64,000 bases of DNA from Acidilobus sp. 7A (GTDB taxonomy: Archaea; Thermoproteota; Thermoprotei_A; Sulfolobales; Acidilobaceae), in contig NZ_CP010515.1 of assembly GCF_003431325.1 (NCBI RefSeq), forward strand, positions 1,364,001 through 1,428,000. The letters run 5' to 3'. Of the stretch, positions 7,382 to 17,017 are shown piece by piece; the first letter of the stretch is position 1; each line of letters begins with the position of its first letter. The notes under the pieces were generated by a model. It saw only the letters and a list, made by a program, of their open reading frames with translations, was not told where the DNA came from and ran no database searches. A program made the translations under genes and the position numbers.

Positions 7382-9157
7382 TTAGTATATGAGACCTTTA
7401 TAGGTCTCATAGTACAGCGGGTCCTTCTTTATTCTCAGTATGTACTTAGACCTGTCGTACTTCTCGCCTGGGTTGAAGCCGTTCATCCTGTTAGTGGAGA
7501 GCGTGGTATTTCTGTACTTAGACTGTATGTAGTCTCTGTAGAGGCTCTCCATTACGTTGAAGGTGCAGAACGGCACCACCCTGCCATCAGGCATTGTGTA
7601 ATGGATGTTGCACCGTCTAACCCTCTCTACATCATAGTTGTATAGATCCATGAAGTGCATCATGCCAATGAACAGCATCTTGTAGTGTAGCTCTCCAAGG
7701 GCGTCATAATTCCTTCTTATCAGCACGCTTGCAAGCAGCTTCGAGAAGCTGAGCTCCTTCGGCATCTTCTCCTGGTCTGTGAACTTCCTCAGGTCTATGA
7801 GGCCCTTCAATAGTGCTAACTTCTTGAACTTTGAGTCCTCAAGGTTAAGCCTCTCCTTATCAAGGAACTCTATGAAGCCCTCTATATCGAAGAAGTTGCC
7901 AAGTGGCACGAACTTTGTTGGTACGCCGTCGGGCCCCCTCTCGACGAAGACGTAGTTTGCAGCGCCGCACATTGGGTGGTTCGACATGCAGAACTGCTCG
8001 GTCCCAACAGAGGCCTCTACGAACTTAGAGAACTTGGCTGCAACAGGTATTGGGTACCACGTGTCGGCCGGTATCTGACCGTCTGTCTGCTCCTCTATGC
8101 CCTTTATCGCGTCAGCTATGGTTACCCTCATCTTCTCCCTCTCGCTCTTCTTCAGTTGCCCGCTGAGGCTCACAGGCTGGAAGTTGACCGCTCTGACGAT
8201 GTCCATATGCTTTCCAGCGAACTTCAGCGTCAGGCCCATCTCATTGAAGTTGGCATTCTTTATGAGCGTAGGCACGAGCACGACGCTTGTCATGCCGGAC
8301 TTCCTGAAGACCTCAAATATGTATGGCACCTCCCAGTGGTTCTTCGGGTTGGCCTTGGGCGTCACGCCGTCGAAGCTCATGTATACTGTGTTGACGCCGG
8401 CCTCCCTAAGCGTCCTCGCGTAGTTTATGGCGGCCTGGGGGTCGTGGAAGTACATCTCCGCAAACTTTATGCCAGCCGTGTTGAGCTGTATATGCCTTAC
8501 GCCCTCCTCCCTGAGCATCTTAATTATTTCAGGCAGGTCCTCCCTGAGCGTCGGCTCCCCTCCCGTTATCTGTACGGCCATAGTGAAGGCCTGCTTCTTC
8601 ACCTGCCTGATCTGATACCTCAGGAGCTCTATGGAGGGCTCATAGATGTAGCCGGCCCTCTCAGCGTAGAAGAAGCAGTAATAGCAGCTCAGGTTACACC
8701 TGTTCGTGACAACTAGGTTGGTTAGGGCCGTGTGGTTCTCGTGCATTGAGCAGAGGCCGCAGTTGAAGGGGCATGGGGCGCTGAGGGCGACATAAGCCTT
8801 CGCATGGCCTGCCCCCTTGCCAGTCTCCTCATACTTCATCATCTTGTAGTACAGCTTGGCGTCGCCGTAGTAGAGCTCTTCAAACTCGCCGTGCTCAGGG
8901 CAGACCTTCCTTATGTATATCTTGCCGTCCCTCTCAAGGATCCTTGCTGGCAGCAACCTCATGCAAACTGGGCAGAGGCTTGTGGTGTAGCCTACATGCT
9001 TCTCGCCCTCCCTTAGCTCAGGCATGAGGCCGCCAATGGGTATCTTCTTCTCAGCTATTTCAACATAGACACTGTCACCCTCCTTCACAAGCCTTCCAGG
9101 GGCTGGCAGCGTTGGGGGCGCTTCAATGTACGTCTTTTGACTCACTGTTACAGTCAA
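7382..9157 (-). CDS. tes: Radical SAM protein, Tes-like (tetraether lipid synthase family)
   Basis: 591-residue radical SAM enzyme. An N-terminal rubredoxin-like site (CPVCMRLLPARI ... KVCPEHGEFEELYYGD, about residues 62-95) is followed by an extra cysteine cluster (CPFNCGLCSMHENHT, about 129-143), then the radical SAM motif CNLSCYYC (about 154-161) and TGGEPTLR for SAM binding. A C-terminal HPMCGAANYVF segment adds another cysteine. This set of metal sites is the layout I associate with MJ0619/Tes, the enzyme that couples archaeol tails into tetraether (GDGT) lipids by C-C bond formation. The TTG start has GGAGGT seven bases upstream. It stands alone. Radical SAM is certain; Tes rather than a paralogue is inference. 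Confidence 0.7.
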   Translation of the reverse strand: MTVTVSQKTYIEAPPTLPAPGRLVKEGDSVYVEIAEKKIPIGGLMPELREGEKHVGYTTSLCPVCMRLLPARILERDGKIYIRKVCPEHGEFEELYYGDAKLYYKMMKYEETGKGAGHAKAYVALSAPCPFNCGLCSMHENHTALTNLVVTNRCNLSCYYCFFYAERAGYIYEPSIELLRYQIRQVKKQAFTMAVQITGGEPTLREDLPEIIKMLREEGVRHIQLNTAGIKFAEMYFHDPQAAINYARTLREAGVNTVYMSFDGVTPKANPKNHWEVPYIFEVFRKSGMTSVVLVPTLIKNANFNEMGLTLKFAGKHMDIVRAVNFQPVSLSGQLKKSEREKMRVTIADAIKGIEEQTDGQIPADTWYPIPVAAKFSKFVEASVGTEQFCMSNHPMCGAANYVFVERGPDGVPTKFVPLGNFFDIEGFIEFLDKERLNLEDSKFKKLALLKGLIDLRKFTDQEKMPKELSFSKLLASVLIRRNYDALGELHYKMLFIGMMHFMDLYNYDVERVRRCNIHYTMPDGRVVPFCTFNVMESLYRDYIQSKYRNTTLSTNRMNGFNPGEKYDRSKYILRIKKDPLYYETYKGLIY

Positions 9158-9383
9158 CTAGGTTACCTCCTGACCTCTTACTATTCTGCTTCAGTTATTT
9201 AAGCCTGCACAAGTATTTATTGTGGCCTGGCCTAGTTGACTTCTTACCTGTTATAGATTCATCAAGTGAGCTCTCTTAGCACTGTTGTACTTATAAAAAA
9301 TCACGCGCGCAAGTGGTGGCAGTTCAACCTAGAGCTGTTAACAAGATGTCCATAGGGGCCTTAACATGAAATATGCAAGGCAG

Positions 9384-9809
9384 CTAATGCTGGGCCAGCG
9401 CCTTCTTAATGTACGTGCCCATCCTCTTCTCAAGCTCATCCTTGCTGACCTGACCCACTATAGTATCAACGACCTTCCCATCCGCTATTATGAGTATAGA
9501 GGGTATGTGCCTCACCTGATACTTATCAGCTACTGCATAAGCCGAGTCTACGTCTACCTTACCAAAGGCCACACCTGGAACTAGGTATTTCATTGCAACT
9601 TCCTTGAAGGTCTTATAGAAGTTTATGCAGGGGCCACACCACTCGGCAGTGAAGTAAAGGAATAACACCTTGTTCTCGTTTATGAGTGAGCTCATATTAG
9701 ACTGTGTTACGTTAACGACAAACTCTTTTAGAGCCCTCTCCAGGTAGAAGGCCCTTTCTTCAAGCTTTTCCGAGAGATTAAGCCACGCATCGTTATCCTT
9801 CTCATACAT
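9384..9809 (-). CDS. Thioredoxin-family protein
   Basis: Disulfide oxidoreductase of 141 residues with the active site FTAEWCGPCINF at about residues 55-66, KVDVDSA in the central strand and the cis-proline segment VRHIPSILI. The thioredoxin fold normally begins near VTQSNMSSLI, so about 35 residues at the N-terminus (LSEKLEERAFYLERALKEF) are an extra, probably helical segment rather than a signal peptide. ATG start at 9809. The next upstream gene on this strand is the hexose-phosphate mutase, 53 bases away, so co-transcription is possible. Function as a general cytoplasmic thioredoxin is likely; its reductase is not in the window. Confidence 0.85.
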   Translation of the reverse strand: MYEKDNDAWLNLSEKLEERAFYLERALKEFVVNVTQSNMSSLINENKVLFLYFTAEWCGPCINFYKTFKEVAMKYLVPGVAFGKVDVDSAYAVADKYQVRHIPSILIIADGKVVDTIVGQVSKDELEKRMGTYIKKALAQH

Positions 9810-9862
9810 GGCTTTGACCCAGCTCCTCTAGAGAGGGGCCTCTCCCTAAAGTATCTTTGGCC

Positions 9863-11287
9863 TTACGCCATGTTTATGGCCTCCTCGACGCTGAGAACGC
9901 TAGGCCTCGCGCGGTCCGACGTGGAAGACGCTACGGCCTTAACGTTATCAATTATATCCTTCAGCCTAGCAGGCTTTGTGGCCTGGGCGTAGACCCTCAC
10001 CTTCATCTCAGTGCCGCTTTTCCTTACGAGGAGCCAGCTGCCATCCTCGCCCTCCACTCTTACGCCATCTATGGCGAGGAGGCTTGTAACCTTGACTCCT
10101 AAGAGCTTCTCCGCCCGCCGCGAGAGCACTTCGTATAATTGCTCCTTATCGCTCTCGCTTCCCACCAGGAACGAGAGCCTGGCACTTGGATATGACGGCA
10201 ATGATAGTATGACCTCGTTTACGCTGCGCCCTCTTCTCATGACCTCATCCAGCAGGAGGAGTGCTTGGAAGATGCCGTCAGGCCACGGCCCCCACTTTGG
10301 ATCTATGAGCTTCCAGGGCTCAGCAGCCATTAACGTGTTACTGTCCATATACTCGTGTAGCCTACCTAAGGGCGCGCGAACTATTTTGCCGCCTGTCTTT
10401 TCTACAACCTCCTGCACCTCGTAGCCTACATCAACAGAGACCACAACGTTACCCTTGCTCTCGCTTAGCTTGCGCTGTGCCAGCAGGGCTATTATAAGGT
10501 CCTGCTTTACAAAGCCTAACCCCCTAGTTAGGACTGCCAGCCTGTCAGCGTCGCCATCATGAGCTAGGAGGACCTCGGCGTTCGAGCCCTCAAGGACAGG
10601 CTGCAGGGACGTCATCACGTCAGGCCTCGGCTCAGGAAGCCTTCCTGGGAACGTGCCGTCAAGGTTACAGTTTACGCTTATGATTTTTTCGAATCCTGCC
10701 TCCCTGAGGAGCTTTGGAGTCACGACGCTGGCAGCGCCGTTAGCGCAGTCGACCAAAACCTTAGGCCTGTCAGCCCTGCGCCACAGGCTCGTGTCAACAA
10801 ACTCTAGGGCCTCATTTATATAAGACTCGACGGCATAATTCTCAGTAGTGAAGTAGCCGACCCTGTCCCACGGCACCTCCGTTGCTGAATTTATGTAGCC
10901 CTCAAGGGAGCTCTCCTCGGCTCTGAAGAGTTCCATGCCGTCCTTCTTCAACAGCTTAATGCCATTATCCATGGGCGGGTTATGGCTCGCTGAGATCGAG
11001 GCCCCAAGTGAGGAGCGCGACCTCTTGACCTCGTAGGCTACAACTGGGAGAGGCGCCGTGCCAATAAGTATCACATCCATGCCGCCTGCCATGAAGCCCG
11101 AGGCCGTCGCCAGCGACAGAAGCGGGCTCGTGAGCCTGGAGTCGTGCCCCACTACGGCACTTCCCTTGGAGTCCGCTATGTGCCTGGCCGCTGCTAAGGC
11201 TATGCTATAAATTAGCCTTGGGTTAATCTTTTCTGGGTAGGGGCCTCTGGCTCCCGCTGTTCCGAATAAGGGCAAGGCACTCACCAT
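9863..11287 (-). CDS. Alpha-D-phosphohexomutase (phosphoglucomutase/phosphomannomutase)
   Basis: Interconverts hexose 1- and 6-phosphates for glycan and sugar-nucleotide synthesis. All four family signatures are visible: FGTAGARG near the N-terminus, the phosphoserine loop ASISASHNPPMDNG, the metal loop AHDGDADRLAV and the phosphate-binding RKSGTEMKVRVYAQ at the C-terminus. 474 residues, normal length. An in-frame start at 11395 would add 36 residues that match nothing. I chose ATG at 11287 because a TATA-like TTTTATC lies about 25 bases upstream and no ribosome-binding site is present, which suggests a leaderless mRNA. Sugar specificity (glucose, mannose or glucosamine) cannot be read from sequence alone. 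Confidence 0.88.
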   Translation of the reverse strand: MVSALPLFGTAGARGPYPEKINPRLIYSIALAAARHIADSKGSAVVGHDSRLTSPLLSLATASGFMAGGMDVILIGTAPLPVVAYEVKRSRSSLGASISASHNPPMDNGIKLLKKDGMELFRAEESSLEGYINSATEVPWDRVGYFTTENYAVESYINEALEFVDTSLWRRADRPKVLVDCANGAASVVTPKLLREAGFEKIISVNCNLDGTFPGRLPEPRPDVMTSLQPVLEGSNAEVLLAHDGDADRLAVLTRGLGFVKQDLIIALLAQRKLSESKGNVVVSVDVGYEVQEVVEKTGGKIVRAPLGRLHEYMDSNTLMAAEPWKLIDPKWGPWPDGIFQALLLLDEVMRRGRSVNEVILSLPSYPSARLSFLVGSESDKEQLYEVLSRRAEKLLGVKVTSLLAIDGVRVEGEDGSWLLVRKSGTEMKVRVYAQATKPARLKDIIDNVKAVASSTSDRARPSVLSVEEAINMA

Positions 11288-11488
11288 GCATGCTCTGTTT
11301 GCGCGAGATAAAAGCGCTTCTAAAAAGAACCTACGCGCTTCTACAAAATATGAGCAAGGTACAACAGGCCCAGCCTGTAAGGGATGTTCGCTCATAGGTA
11401 TTCATTAATTTCTATGATGTGAAATTCCGCGAGGGCACATCAAAAGAAACCCTCATGATGTCGCCTTGTTGTTCTCAGTAAACCAATG

Positions 11489-11740
11489 CTAGCTGCCACC
11501 GTTTAAGGGTACAGCGGGGCACTTGGCTAGGCCCAGAAGGTCGCCGACCTTCTTTGGCTTTATGCATACAACTCCAGTATCCTCGTCAACCTCAACTACG
11601 AAATCCTTCCCCCACCTCTCTACGACGTATTTCTTTATGTAGAGGTTAAGGGGAAGCGTGTAGTACTCGTACTCATAGGTTTTACCGCCTACCTCCTTCT
11701 TACCCTTCATAGTCCTCGCTTCGACGGACCTTACTTTCAC
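11489..11740 (-). CDS. Small conserved-looking hypothetical protein (83 aa)
   Basis: Not assigned to a family. The 83-residue product is basic and strand-rich: KTYEYEYYTLPLNLYIKKYV, then DFVVEVDEDTGVVCIKPKKV. Alternating hydrophobic residues and LPLNLY...VVERWG...VCIKPK recall AbrB-like swapped-hairpin DNA-binding domains, but I cannot confirm that. GTG start at 11740 with GGGTGCC just upstream, a typical initiation site for this genome. Gene-like codon use and a ribosome-binding site make it a real gene. It lies alone between the mutase and NAPRTase genes and is divergent from the latter. Confidence 0.6.
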   Translation of the reverse strand: MKVRSVEARTMKGKKEVGGKTYEYEYYTLPLNLYIKKYVVERWGKDFVVEVDEDTGVVCIKPKKVGDLLGLAKCPAVPLNGGS

Positions 11741-11936
11741 GGCTTGGCACCCTGACTGTCTTTAAAGTGAGAAAGGCCTGATAAGTTTTTATCACGAAGT
11801 CCCTAATAATCGTTATAGTGTTTTATATATAGATGCAAGGGCTCAGCTGTTTAACATAGCGCATCTGCTCTTAAAGGCCTTTTCATCAAACGCTTGAGGG
11901 AGCTTTAAATTTTCCTCAAGGGCCTGCGGCTGAGGG

Positions 11937-13136
11937 GTGAAAGCTACGTCGAAGGAGCCGCGGCTGTTTGTTGCTTCCAAGGATGAGATAGTAAGCGGTG
12001 AGGCCAGCGACATTTACTTCAAGAGGACGCAGGAGGTCTTAATGTACGCGGGCCTCAGCAGCGTCAAAGTCAGGATGGAGGTGCACCTATACAGCGAGCC
12101 GCCTGAGGGCGAGTGGGCAGTTTACGCGGGGCTTGAGGAGGCCCTAGCCATAATGAAGGACAAGCCGTTCACTGTGTACTCGCTCCCTGAGGGCACGCTT
12201 TTTAAGAGGAAGACTCCTCTAATGCTGATAGAGGCTCCTTATGAGGCCTTCGCGCCGTTCGAGGCTCCAGTACTTGGAGTCCTCAGGTTTGAGAGCAGCA
12301 TAGCGACAAAGTCGGCTAGAATCAGGGTAGCAGCTGGCAACAAACTTTACCTCTTCTTTGGGCTCAGGGCGCTTCATCCCGCCGTCTTTCCAGCGGCTGA
12401 CAGGGCCGCATACATAGGTGGCGCTGACTCGGTCAGTGGTATACTTTCAGAGAAGTACCTGGGCCTGACGCCTCAGGGAACTATGCCTCACGCCCTGATA
12501 ATAGCTATTGGGGACCAGAGGAAAGCGTGGCAGCTCTTTGCAGAGCTCTACAGCGGCAAGGTAAATGTGATTGCGCTCTCGGACACATTTGACGACGAGA
12601 GGCAGGAGGCCATGATGGCAGCCGAGCTGCTCAAGGACAAGCTGTGGGGGGTAAGGCTTGACACGCCGTCAAGCAGGAGGGGCAACATGCACGACATTAT
12701 AGAGGAGGTCAAGTGGACCCTTCAGCTCCACGGCTATAAGAACGTGAGGGTCATAGTCAGCGGTGGCCTTGACGAACAGAGCATACTGGAGTTACGTGAC
12801 GTCGCTGATGGGTTTGGTGTTGGCACTACTGTTGCAATGCCAAGGAGCGTCGACCTGAGCATGGATATAGTCGAGGTGAACCGCGGTAACGGCTGGGAAC
12901 CGATAGCCAAGAGGGGGAAGATGCCAGGGGCCAAGATGGTGTACTCATGTGGCGCGCTTAAACATCACGTGGCACCCTGGAGCAGCGAGCCGCCGTCCTG
13001 CGAGGACGGCAGGAGGCCTGAGCAGCTCCTAGTTAAATACCTAGACAATGGCAAGTTGGTCCGTGATCTGCCGTCCTTGGACAGCATAAGGTCTTACGTG
13101 ATCTCGCAGCTTAAGGAGCTGAAGCTGCTGCCATAG
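11937..13136 (+). CDS. pncB: Nicotinate phosphoribosyltransferase
   Basis: Salvages nicotinate to nicotinate mononucleotide for NAD synthesis. The 399-residue protein resembles the archaeal NAPRTase of the Thermoplasma type: ASDIYFKRTQEVL near the N-terminus, FESSIATKSARIRVAAG in the middle, RALHPAVFPAADRAAYIGG around the substrate site, GTMPHALI and ALSDTFDDERQEA, and the phosphate-binding GGLDEQSI and FGVGTTVAMPR. Cysteines near the C-terminus (SCGALKHH and SCEDG) could bind a metal, as in the archaeal subfamily. The GTG start overlaps a GGGGTGA run; TTTAAAT at 11894-11900 is a plausible TATA box. It leads a possible operon with the flippase gene, 15 bases downstream. Confidence 0.88.
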   Translation: MKATSKEPRLFVASKDEIVSGEASDIYFKRTQEVLMYAGLSSVKVRMEVHLYSEPPEGEWAVYAGLEEALAIMKDKPFTVYSLPEGTLFKRKTPLMLIEAPYEAFAPFEAPVLGVLRFESSIATKSARIRVAAGNKLYLFFGLRALHPAVFPAADRAAYIGGADSVSGILSEKYLGLTPQGTMPHALIIAIGDQRKAWQLFAELYSGKVNVIALSDTFDDERQEAMMAAELLKDKLWGVRLDTPSSRRGNMHDIIEEVKWTLQLHGYKNVRVIVSGGLDEQSILELRDVADGFGVGTTVAMPRSVDLSMDIVEVNRGNGWEPIAKRGKMPGAKMVYSCGALKHHVAPWSSEPPSCEDGRRPEQLLVKYLDNGKLVRDLPSLDSIRSYVISQLKELKLLP

Positions 13137-13151
13137 TGGTGTCGGAGCACC

Positions 13152-14624
13152 TTGAGTAGAACGCCAACTAGGTTAGTGGTCACTAGGTCCCTCCTTTATG
13201 GCGTAGCCCTTCTCTTAAATATAACTGTGAGCATACTGCTTGCCAGAAGGCTTAGCGAGGCAGACTATGCGGCCTATCAGTTTGCTACAAAGAGAGTCAT
13301 TAACTACGCAACTGTGCCCATCAGCCTCTTTGGGCTGTGGATGTATAGGTACTTAGCCGTAAGAAGGAGAGGCTCCTTCTCGGCAGGGCTCTTTCTCTCG
13401 CTGCTAAGCGGGATCCTCGGGATACTGCTAGGCTTCAGCCTAGAGTACCTAGAGGCAAAGGTGGGGCTTGAGGTGGCGCTCCTGGCTGGCACGGCCCTCA
13501 TGCTTCAGTCATTCATGGGGGGCATCACCACAATGCTGGACGCCACAAGGCCTGTGAGGCTGGCCCTGCTGACCCTTGTCTACAGACTGCTGTACTCCGC
13601 CTTAATTATGGTGGCGCTATACGCGGCCTTTCCATCGCTTGGGCACGTCTTCGTTGCGACGTCGCTCTCTCTAGCGATCTCAATAGCCCTTGGGCTTGAG
13701 TGGCTTCACCAAGTAGTGGGGTCTGACTCGTCGCCCTGGCCTACCCTGGCCGAGTGGGCTAGGACTTCGAGGCCGCTGCTAATTGCGTATGTTGTTGGCT
13801 TTGTGGCGTCACTTGACGCGACAATAGCGTACCCCCTCGTCGGCTCAGCCGTTGTGGCGGCCTTCTTCGTCGCGGCGGCCGTGGCGACGCTTGTAAGGGA
13901 GTCTGCAAATACAGGCCTTCGGTACCTTCACGTCTACGTCCTCTCAACAGGCAACGTGGCAGCTGCCCTAAGGTCAATCTTCATAGTGGCCTCACTCGCG
14001 ACCCCGCTTTTTGTTTACGCGGCCGTGCACCCGCTCTACATAATTTATGTCTTCAATTACAAGTACGGCTGGGCATCATGGGCCCTGACAGTGTTTATGA
14101 TAACAGCTATAATTGAGGTTCTGAACGGAGGGCTCTCAAACCTAGTGATGGGCTCTATAGGCGAAGTCGGCGAGGGCTCCGTCTCTAAGTTTGAGCGCTT
14201 AAACATAGTGACGTCTATACCCTCCTTAGTTTACATAATAGCGCTGGCCGGGGCCTTCATCATGCTAAAGGGCCTTCAGCTTCAACTTATTATATTGGCG
14301 TGGTCCGCTGTTTACATGGTGCGCTTTGCCCTGTCGGTTGGCATATACTATTACTGGTTCCTTCCAGGCAACGCCAAGGGAGAATTTAACAGGCGCTTGG
14401 CGAAGCTGGCCTTGAGCGCCCTGCTGGCTATTGCCCTCTCTCTTCTCTTTAGTCCGCTCGCGCCGCCAAGCAGGGGTCTCTTAAGGTCTATAGCAATTCT
14501 AGCGGAGATGGGAGTACCTTACTTAGCGGTGTACTACGCTATAGTAGCAGTTGTTGACCCTGAGCTAAGGTCGGTTGCCTCCAGGCTGCTTAGAGCGGTT
14601 TCAAGCGGCAGCCTATCTTTATAG
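13152..14624 (+). CDS. Polytopic membrane protein, Wzx/MOP-type flippase-like
   Basis: 490-residue integral membrane protein with about 12-14 predicted hydrophobic segments and short basic loops. The start SRTPTRLVVTRSLLYGVALLLNITVSILLARRLSEADYAAYQF is the pattern of polysaccharide/lipid-linked-oligosaccharide exporters (MOP superfamily, RfbX/Wzx-like), including the LS-x-x-DY-x-x-Y turn after the first helix. Likely role: flipping a lipid-linked glycan for surface glycosylation or exopolysaccharide, but the substrate is unknown. TTG start at 13152, close behind pncB and before the KaiC-like gene. No glycosyltransferases lie nearby to strengthen the assignment. Confidence 0.7.
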   Translation: MSRTPTRLVVTRSLLYGVALLLNITVSILLARRLSEADYAAYQFATKRVINYATVPISLFGLWMYRYLAVRRRGSFSAGLFLSLLSGILGILLGFSLEYLEAKVGLEVALLAGTALMLQSFMGGITTMLDATRPVRLALLTLVYRLLYSALIMVALYAAFPSLGHVFVATSLSLAISIALGLEWLHQVVGSDSSPWPTLAEWARTSRPLLIAYVVGFVASLDATIAYPLVGSAVVAAFFVAAAVATLVRESANTGLRYLHVYVLSTGNVAAALRSIFIVASLATPLFVYAAVHPLYIIYVFNYKYGWASWALTVFMITAIIEVLNGGLSNLVMGSIGEVGEGSVSKFERLNIVTSIPSLVYIIALAGAFIMLKGLQLQLIILAWSAVYMVRFALSVGIYYYWFLPGNAKGEFNRRLAKLALSALLAIALSLLFSPLAPPSRGLLRSIAILAEMGVPYLAVYYAIVAVVDPELRSVASRLLRAVSSGSLSL

Positions 14625-14711
14625 TTCAGACCAGCTGAGCTGTGGCAACGCCCTGCTGCTCTGCGATATTAGGCCCGGTGGTGAGGCTAATAATAGAGGA
14701 GAGCGACAGTC

Positions 14712-15506
14712 GTGTCGGCGCGCATAGAGAGGCTCTCAACAGGAGTACGCGGCATAGACGAAATGCTAGGGGGAGGCATACCAAGGGGCTTCTTTGTTGC
14801 CGTGGTGGGGGAGCCCGGCACCGGCAAGACTATCTTCGCCCTTCACTATGCGTGGCGGGGCATAAAGGATAACGACAAGGTCATTTACGTGACGACCGAG
14901 GAGAGCAGGGAGAGCATAATAAAGCAGGCGAAGATGTTTAACATGGACTTAGATAAGGCAGTTGATGAGGGAAAGGCTATAATAATAGATGCGCTGCTCA
15001 AGTCTCAGAACGATGAGTGGTCGCTTGACGAGATCGACGTGGAGACCCTGGTAAACAAGGTGATAGAGGCCAAGAGGAGGCTGGGCTATGGCAGGTCAAG
15101 GCTAATAATTGACAGCATGAGCACCTTCTGGCTTGACAAGCCAGCAATGGCTAGGAAGTACAGCTACGCCGTCAAGAGGGTCCTATATAGGTGGGACTTC
15201 ACGGTACTCATGACGAGCCAGTACGCTATAACTACGTCAAGCGCCTTCGGCTGGGGGCTTGAGCATGTGGCTGATGGCATTATAAGGTTCGGCAGGAGGG
15301 TCATAGGCGGCGAGCTCAGGAGGTACATCCTTGTAGAGAAGATGAGGCAGACGCCGCATGACCTCAGGGTCCACTTCATTGATATAAGGGACGGCGAGGG
15401 ATTGGTCTTGCTGGGGCCAGCAAACTTCAGCAGGGAGGACCTGGCGTTGCCGGAGGACATCAAGAGAAGAATCAGGGAGTCTAAGGAGAGGGAGCCGGGG
15501 CCTTAG
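14712..15506 (+). CDS. KaiC/RadA-like ATPase, single domain
   Basis: RecA-superfamily ATPase of 264 residues. Walker A is GEPGTGKT (about residues 35-42), then YVTTEESRESI with the KaiC-type paired acids, and Walker B is RLIIDSMSTFWL (about 130). This is one KaiC domain, not the double cyanobacterial clock protein; single-domain versions are abundant in Archaea, with roles proposed in signalling and archaellum or repair regulation. GTG start at 14712 with GAGGAG about 12 bases upstream. The tail RRIRESKEREPGP is charged. Follows the flippase by 87 bases on the same strand. Confidence 0.85.
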   Translation: MSARIERLSTGVRGIDEMLGGGIPRGFFVAVVGEPGTGKTIFALHYAWRGIKDNDKVIYVTTEESRESIIKQAKMFNMDLDKAVDEGKAIIIDALLKSQNDEWSLDEIDVETLVNKVIEAKRRLGYGRSRLIIDSMSTFWLDKPAMARKYSYAVKRVLYRWDFTVLMTSQYAITTSSAFGWGLEHVADGIIRFGRRVIGGELRRYILVEKMRQTPHDLRVHFIDIRDGEGLVLLGPANFSREDLALPEDIKRRIRESKEREPGP

Positions 15507-15682
15507 AGACTCAACGCAAAGGCGCGCTTGATCATCCTTAAACACTTTTGCCTCTGTCATGGTATACCTACATTTAAGCTGTCCCTATGGACACCGTGCA
15601 CTTCCTTAACTGAAATAGAACCTAATCAGCATATGCGCTCGTGTCATTATTCTTTCATAGTTAAGAGGCTTGCCAAGTTAGA

Positions 15683-15705
15683 GAGTTTTTTTAACTTTTT
15701 CATTG
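15683..15705 (+). terminator. T-run terminator after the KaiC-like gene
   Basis: The sequence GAGAGTTTTTTTAACTTTTTC holds two consecutive T-tracts without a strong hairpin, the usual archaeal intrinsic termination signal. The rest of 15507-15746 shows no gene. Confidence 0.45.
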
Positions 15706-15746
15706 AAAAATCTTAGCTCATCTGAAGGGCGAGACTTTCAACATAC

Positions 15747-15762
15747 TATAAATTTTAAATTT
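15747..15762 (+). promoter_or_regulatory. TATA element of the SAM synthetase gene
   Basis: An AT-rich TATAAATTTTAAATTT block lies 35-50 bases before the ATG at 15797. It leaves a short leader that contains AGGTGAC at 15784-15790 as ribosome-binding site. Confidence 0.5.
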
Positions 15763-15796
15763 GCGGGGGCTTAGGAACCGCTCAGGTGACAATTAA

Positions 15797-17017
15797 ATGC
15801 CCAGGAACATAGTTGTGAGGCAGCTTAACCAGATCCCTATAGAGGATACAGAGGTAGAGCTCGTTGAGAGGAAAGGGCTTGGGCACCCAGACTACATAAG
15901 CGACGCTGTCGCCGAGGAGGCTAGCAGGCAGCTCAGCGCCTACTACAAGGAGCGCTTTGGGGCCATAATGCACCACAACCTGGACAAAGTCCTCCTTGTG
16001 GGTGGGCAGGCCTCGCCAAGGTGGGGAGGGGGTGACGTCATATCGCCCATTTACATTATAGTCTCCGGCAGGGCGACGACGGAGGTCAGGACTTCATCAG
16101 GTATAGAGGAGGTGCCTGTTGGCAGGATAGTCATAAAGGCCGTCAAGGACTGGGTTTCAAGGAACCTGAGGTTCCTTGACCCAGAGATCCACCTAGTGGT
16201 TGACTACAAGATAGGCAAAGGGAGCGCAGACCTCAGGGGCATATTTGAGTCAAGGTCAGGGTCCTACAGGGCTAACGACACTAGCTTTGGAGCAGGCTTC
16301 GCGCCTCTGAGCACTACAGAGAGGCTGGTTCTTGAAACCGAGAGGCTGCTTAACAGCAAGGAGTTCAAGTCAAAGGTGCCTGCGTCAGGCGAGGACGTGA
16401 AGGTCATGGGGCTCAGAAGAGGGAGGACCTTAGAGATAACGGTAGCCGATGCTATTGTGAGCCGCTTCGTGAGGGATCCGGAGGAGTACATGAGTGTCAA
16501 GGATGAAATAAAGGAGGCTGTGCTCAACCTTGCCAGCAAGCTGGCGCCAGATTATGATGTGAAGGTATATGTAAACAACGGAGACATACCTGAGGAGGAG
16601 GTGTTTTACATCACGGTCACCGGCACCAGCGCGGAGCACGGCGATGATGGAGCCACTGGAAGGGGCAATAGGGTCAACGGCCTTATAACGCCTATGAGAC
16701 CAATGAGCCTTGAGGCGGCAGCTGGTAAGAACCCTGTGACGCACGTAGGCAAGATATATAACGTGGCTGCCATGGAGATCTCCCAGGTAATATATGAGAA
16801 GGTACCTGGCGCGAAGGAGGTTTATGTAAGGCTTCTGGGCCAGATAGGAAGGTCCATAGATGACCCGCTGATAGCCGACGTCTCCATAATACCTGATAAC
16901 GGTGTACAGTTGAACTCCAACATTAAGCAGGAGGTTTCTGGGATAGTAGATGAATACCTAAGCAGGCTGCACTTCATCTCAGAGAGGTTCCTTAAAGGGG
17001 AGGTCCAGCTCTATTAA
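15797..17017 (+). CDS. mat: Archaeal S-adenosylmethionine synthetase
   Basis: Makes S-adenosylmethionine from methionine and ATP, the methyl donor and radical source for many proteins in this window (radical SAM, SUMT, methyltransferases). 406 residues of the archaeal-type MAT, divergent from bacterial Met[14 protein letters not shown] at the N-terminus, [18 protein letters not shown], the [20 protein letters not shown] phosphate loop and a C-terminal [16 protein letters not shown] start at 15797 behind AGGTGAC and a TATA box. Monocistronic, followed by AT-rich sequence with T-runs. Confidence 0.95.
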   Translation: MPRNIVVRQLNQIPIEDTEVELVERKGLGHPDYISDAVAEEASRQLSAYYKERFGAIMHHNLDKVLLVGGQASPRWGGGDVISPIYIIVSGRATTEVRTSSGIEEVPVGRIVIKAVKDWVSRNLRFLDPEIHLVVDYKIGKGSADLRGIFESRSGSYRANDTSFGAGFAPLSTTERLVLETERLLNSKEFKSKVPASGEDVKVMGLRRGRTLEITVADAIVSRFVRDPEEYMSVKDEIKEAVLNLASKLAPDYDVKVYVNNGDIPEEEVFYITVTGTSAEHGDDGATGRGNRVNGLITPMRPMSLEAAAGKNPVTHVGKIYNVAAMEISQVIYEKVPGAKEVYVRLLGQIGRSIDDPLIADVSIIPDNGVQLNSNIKQEVSGIVDEYLSRLHFISERFLKGEVQLY

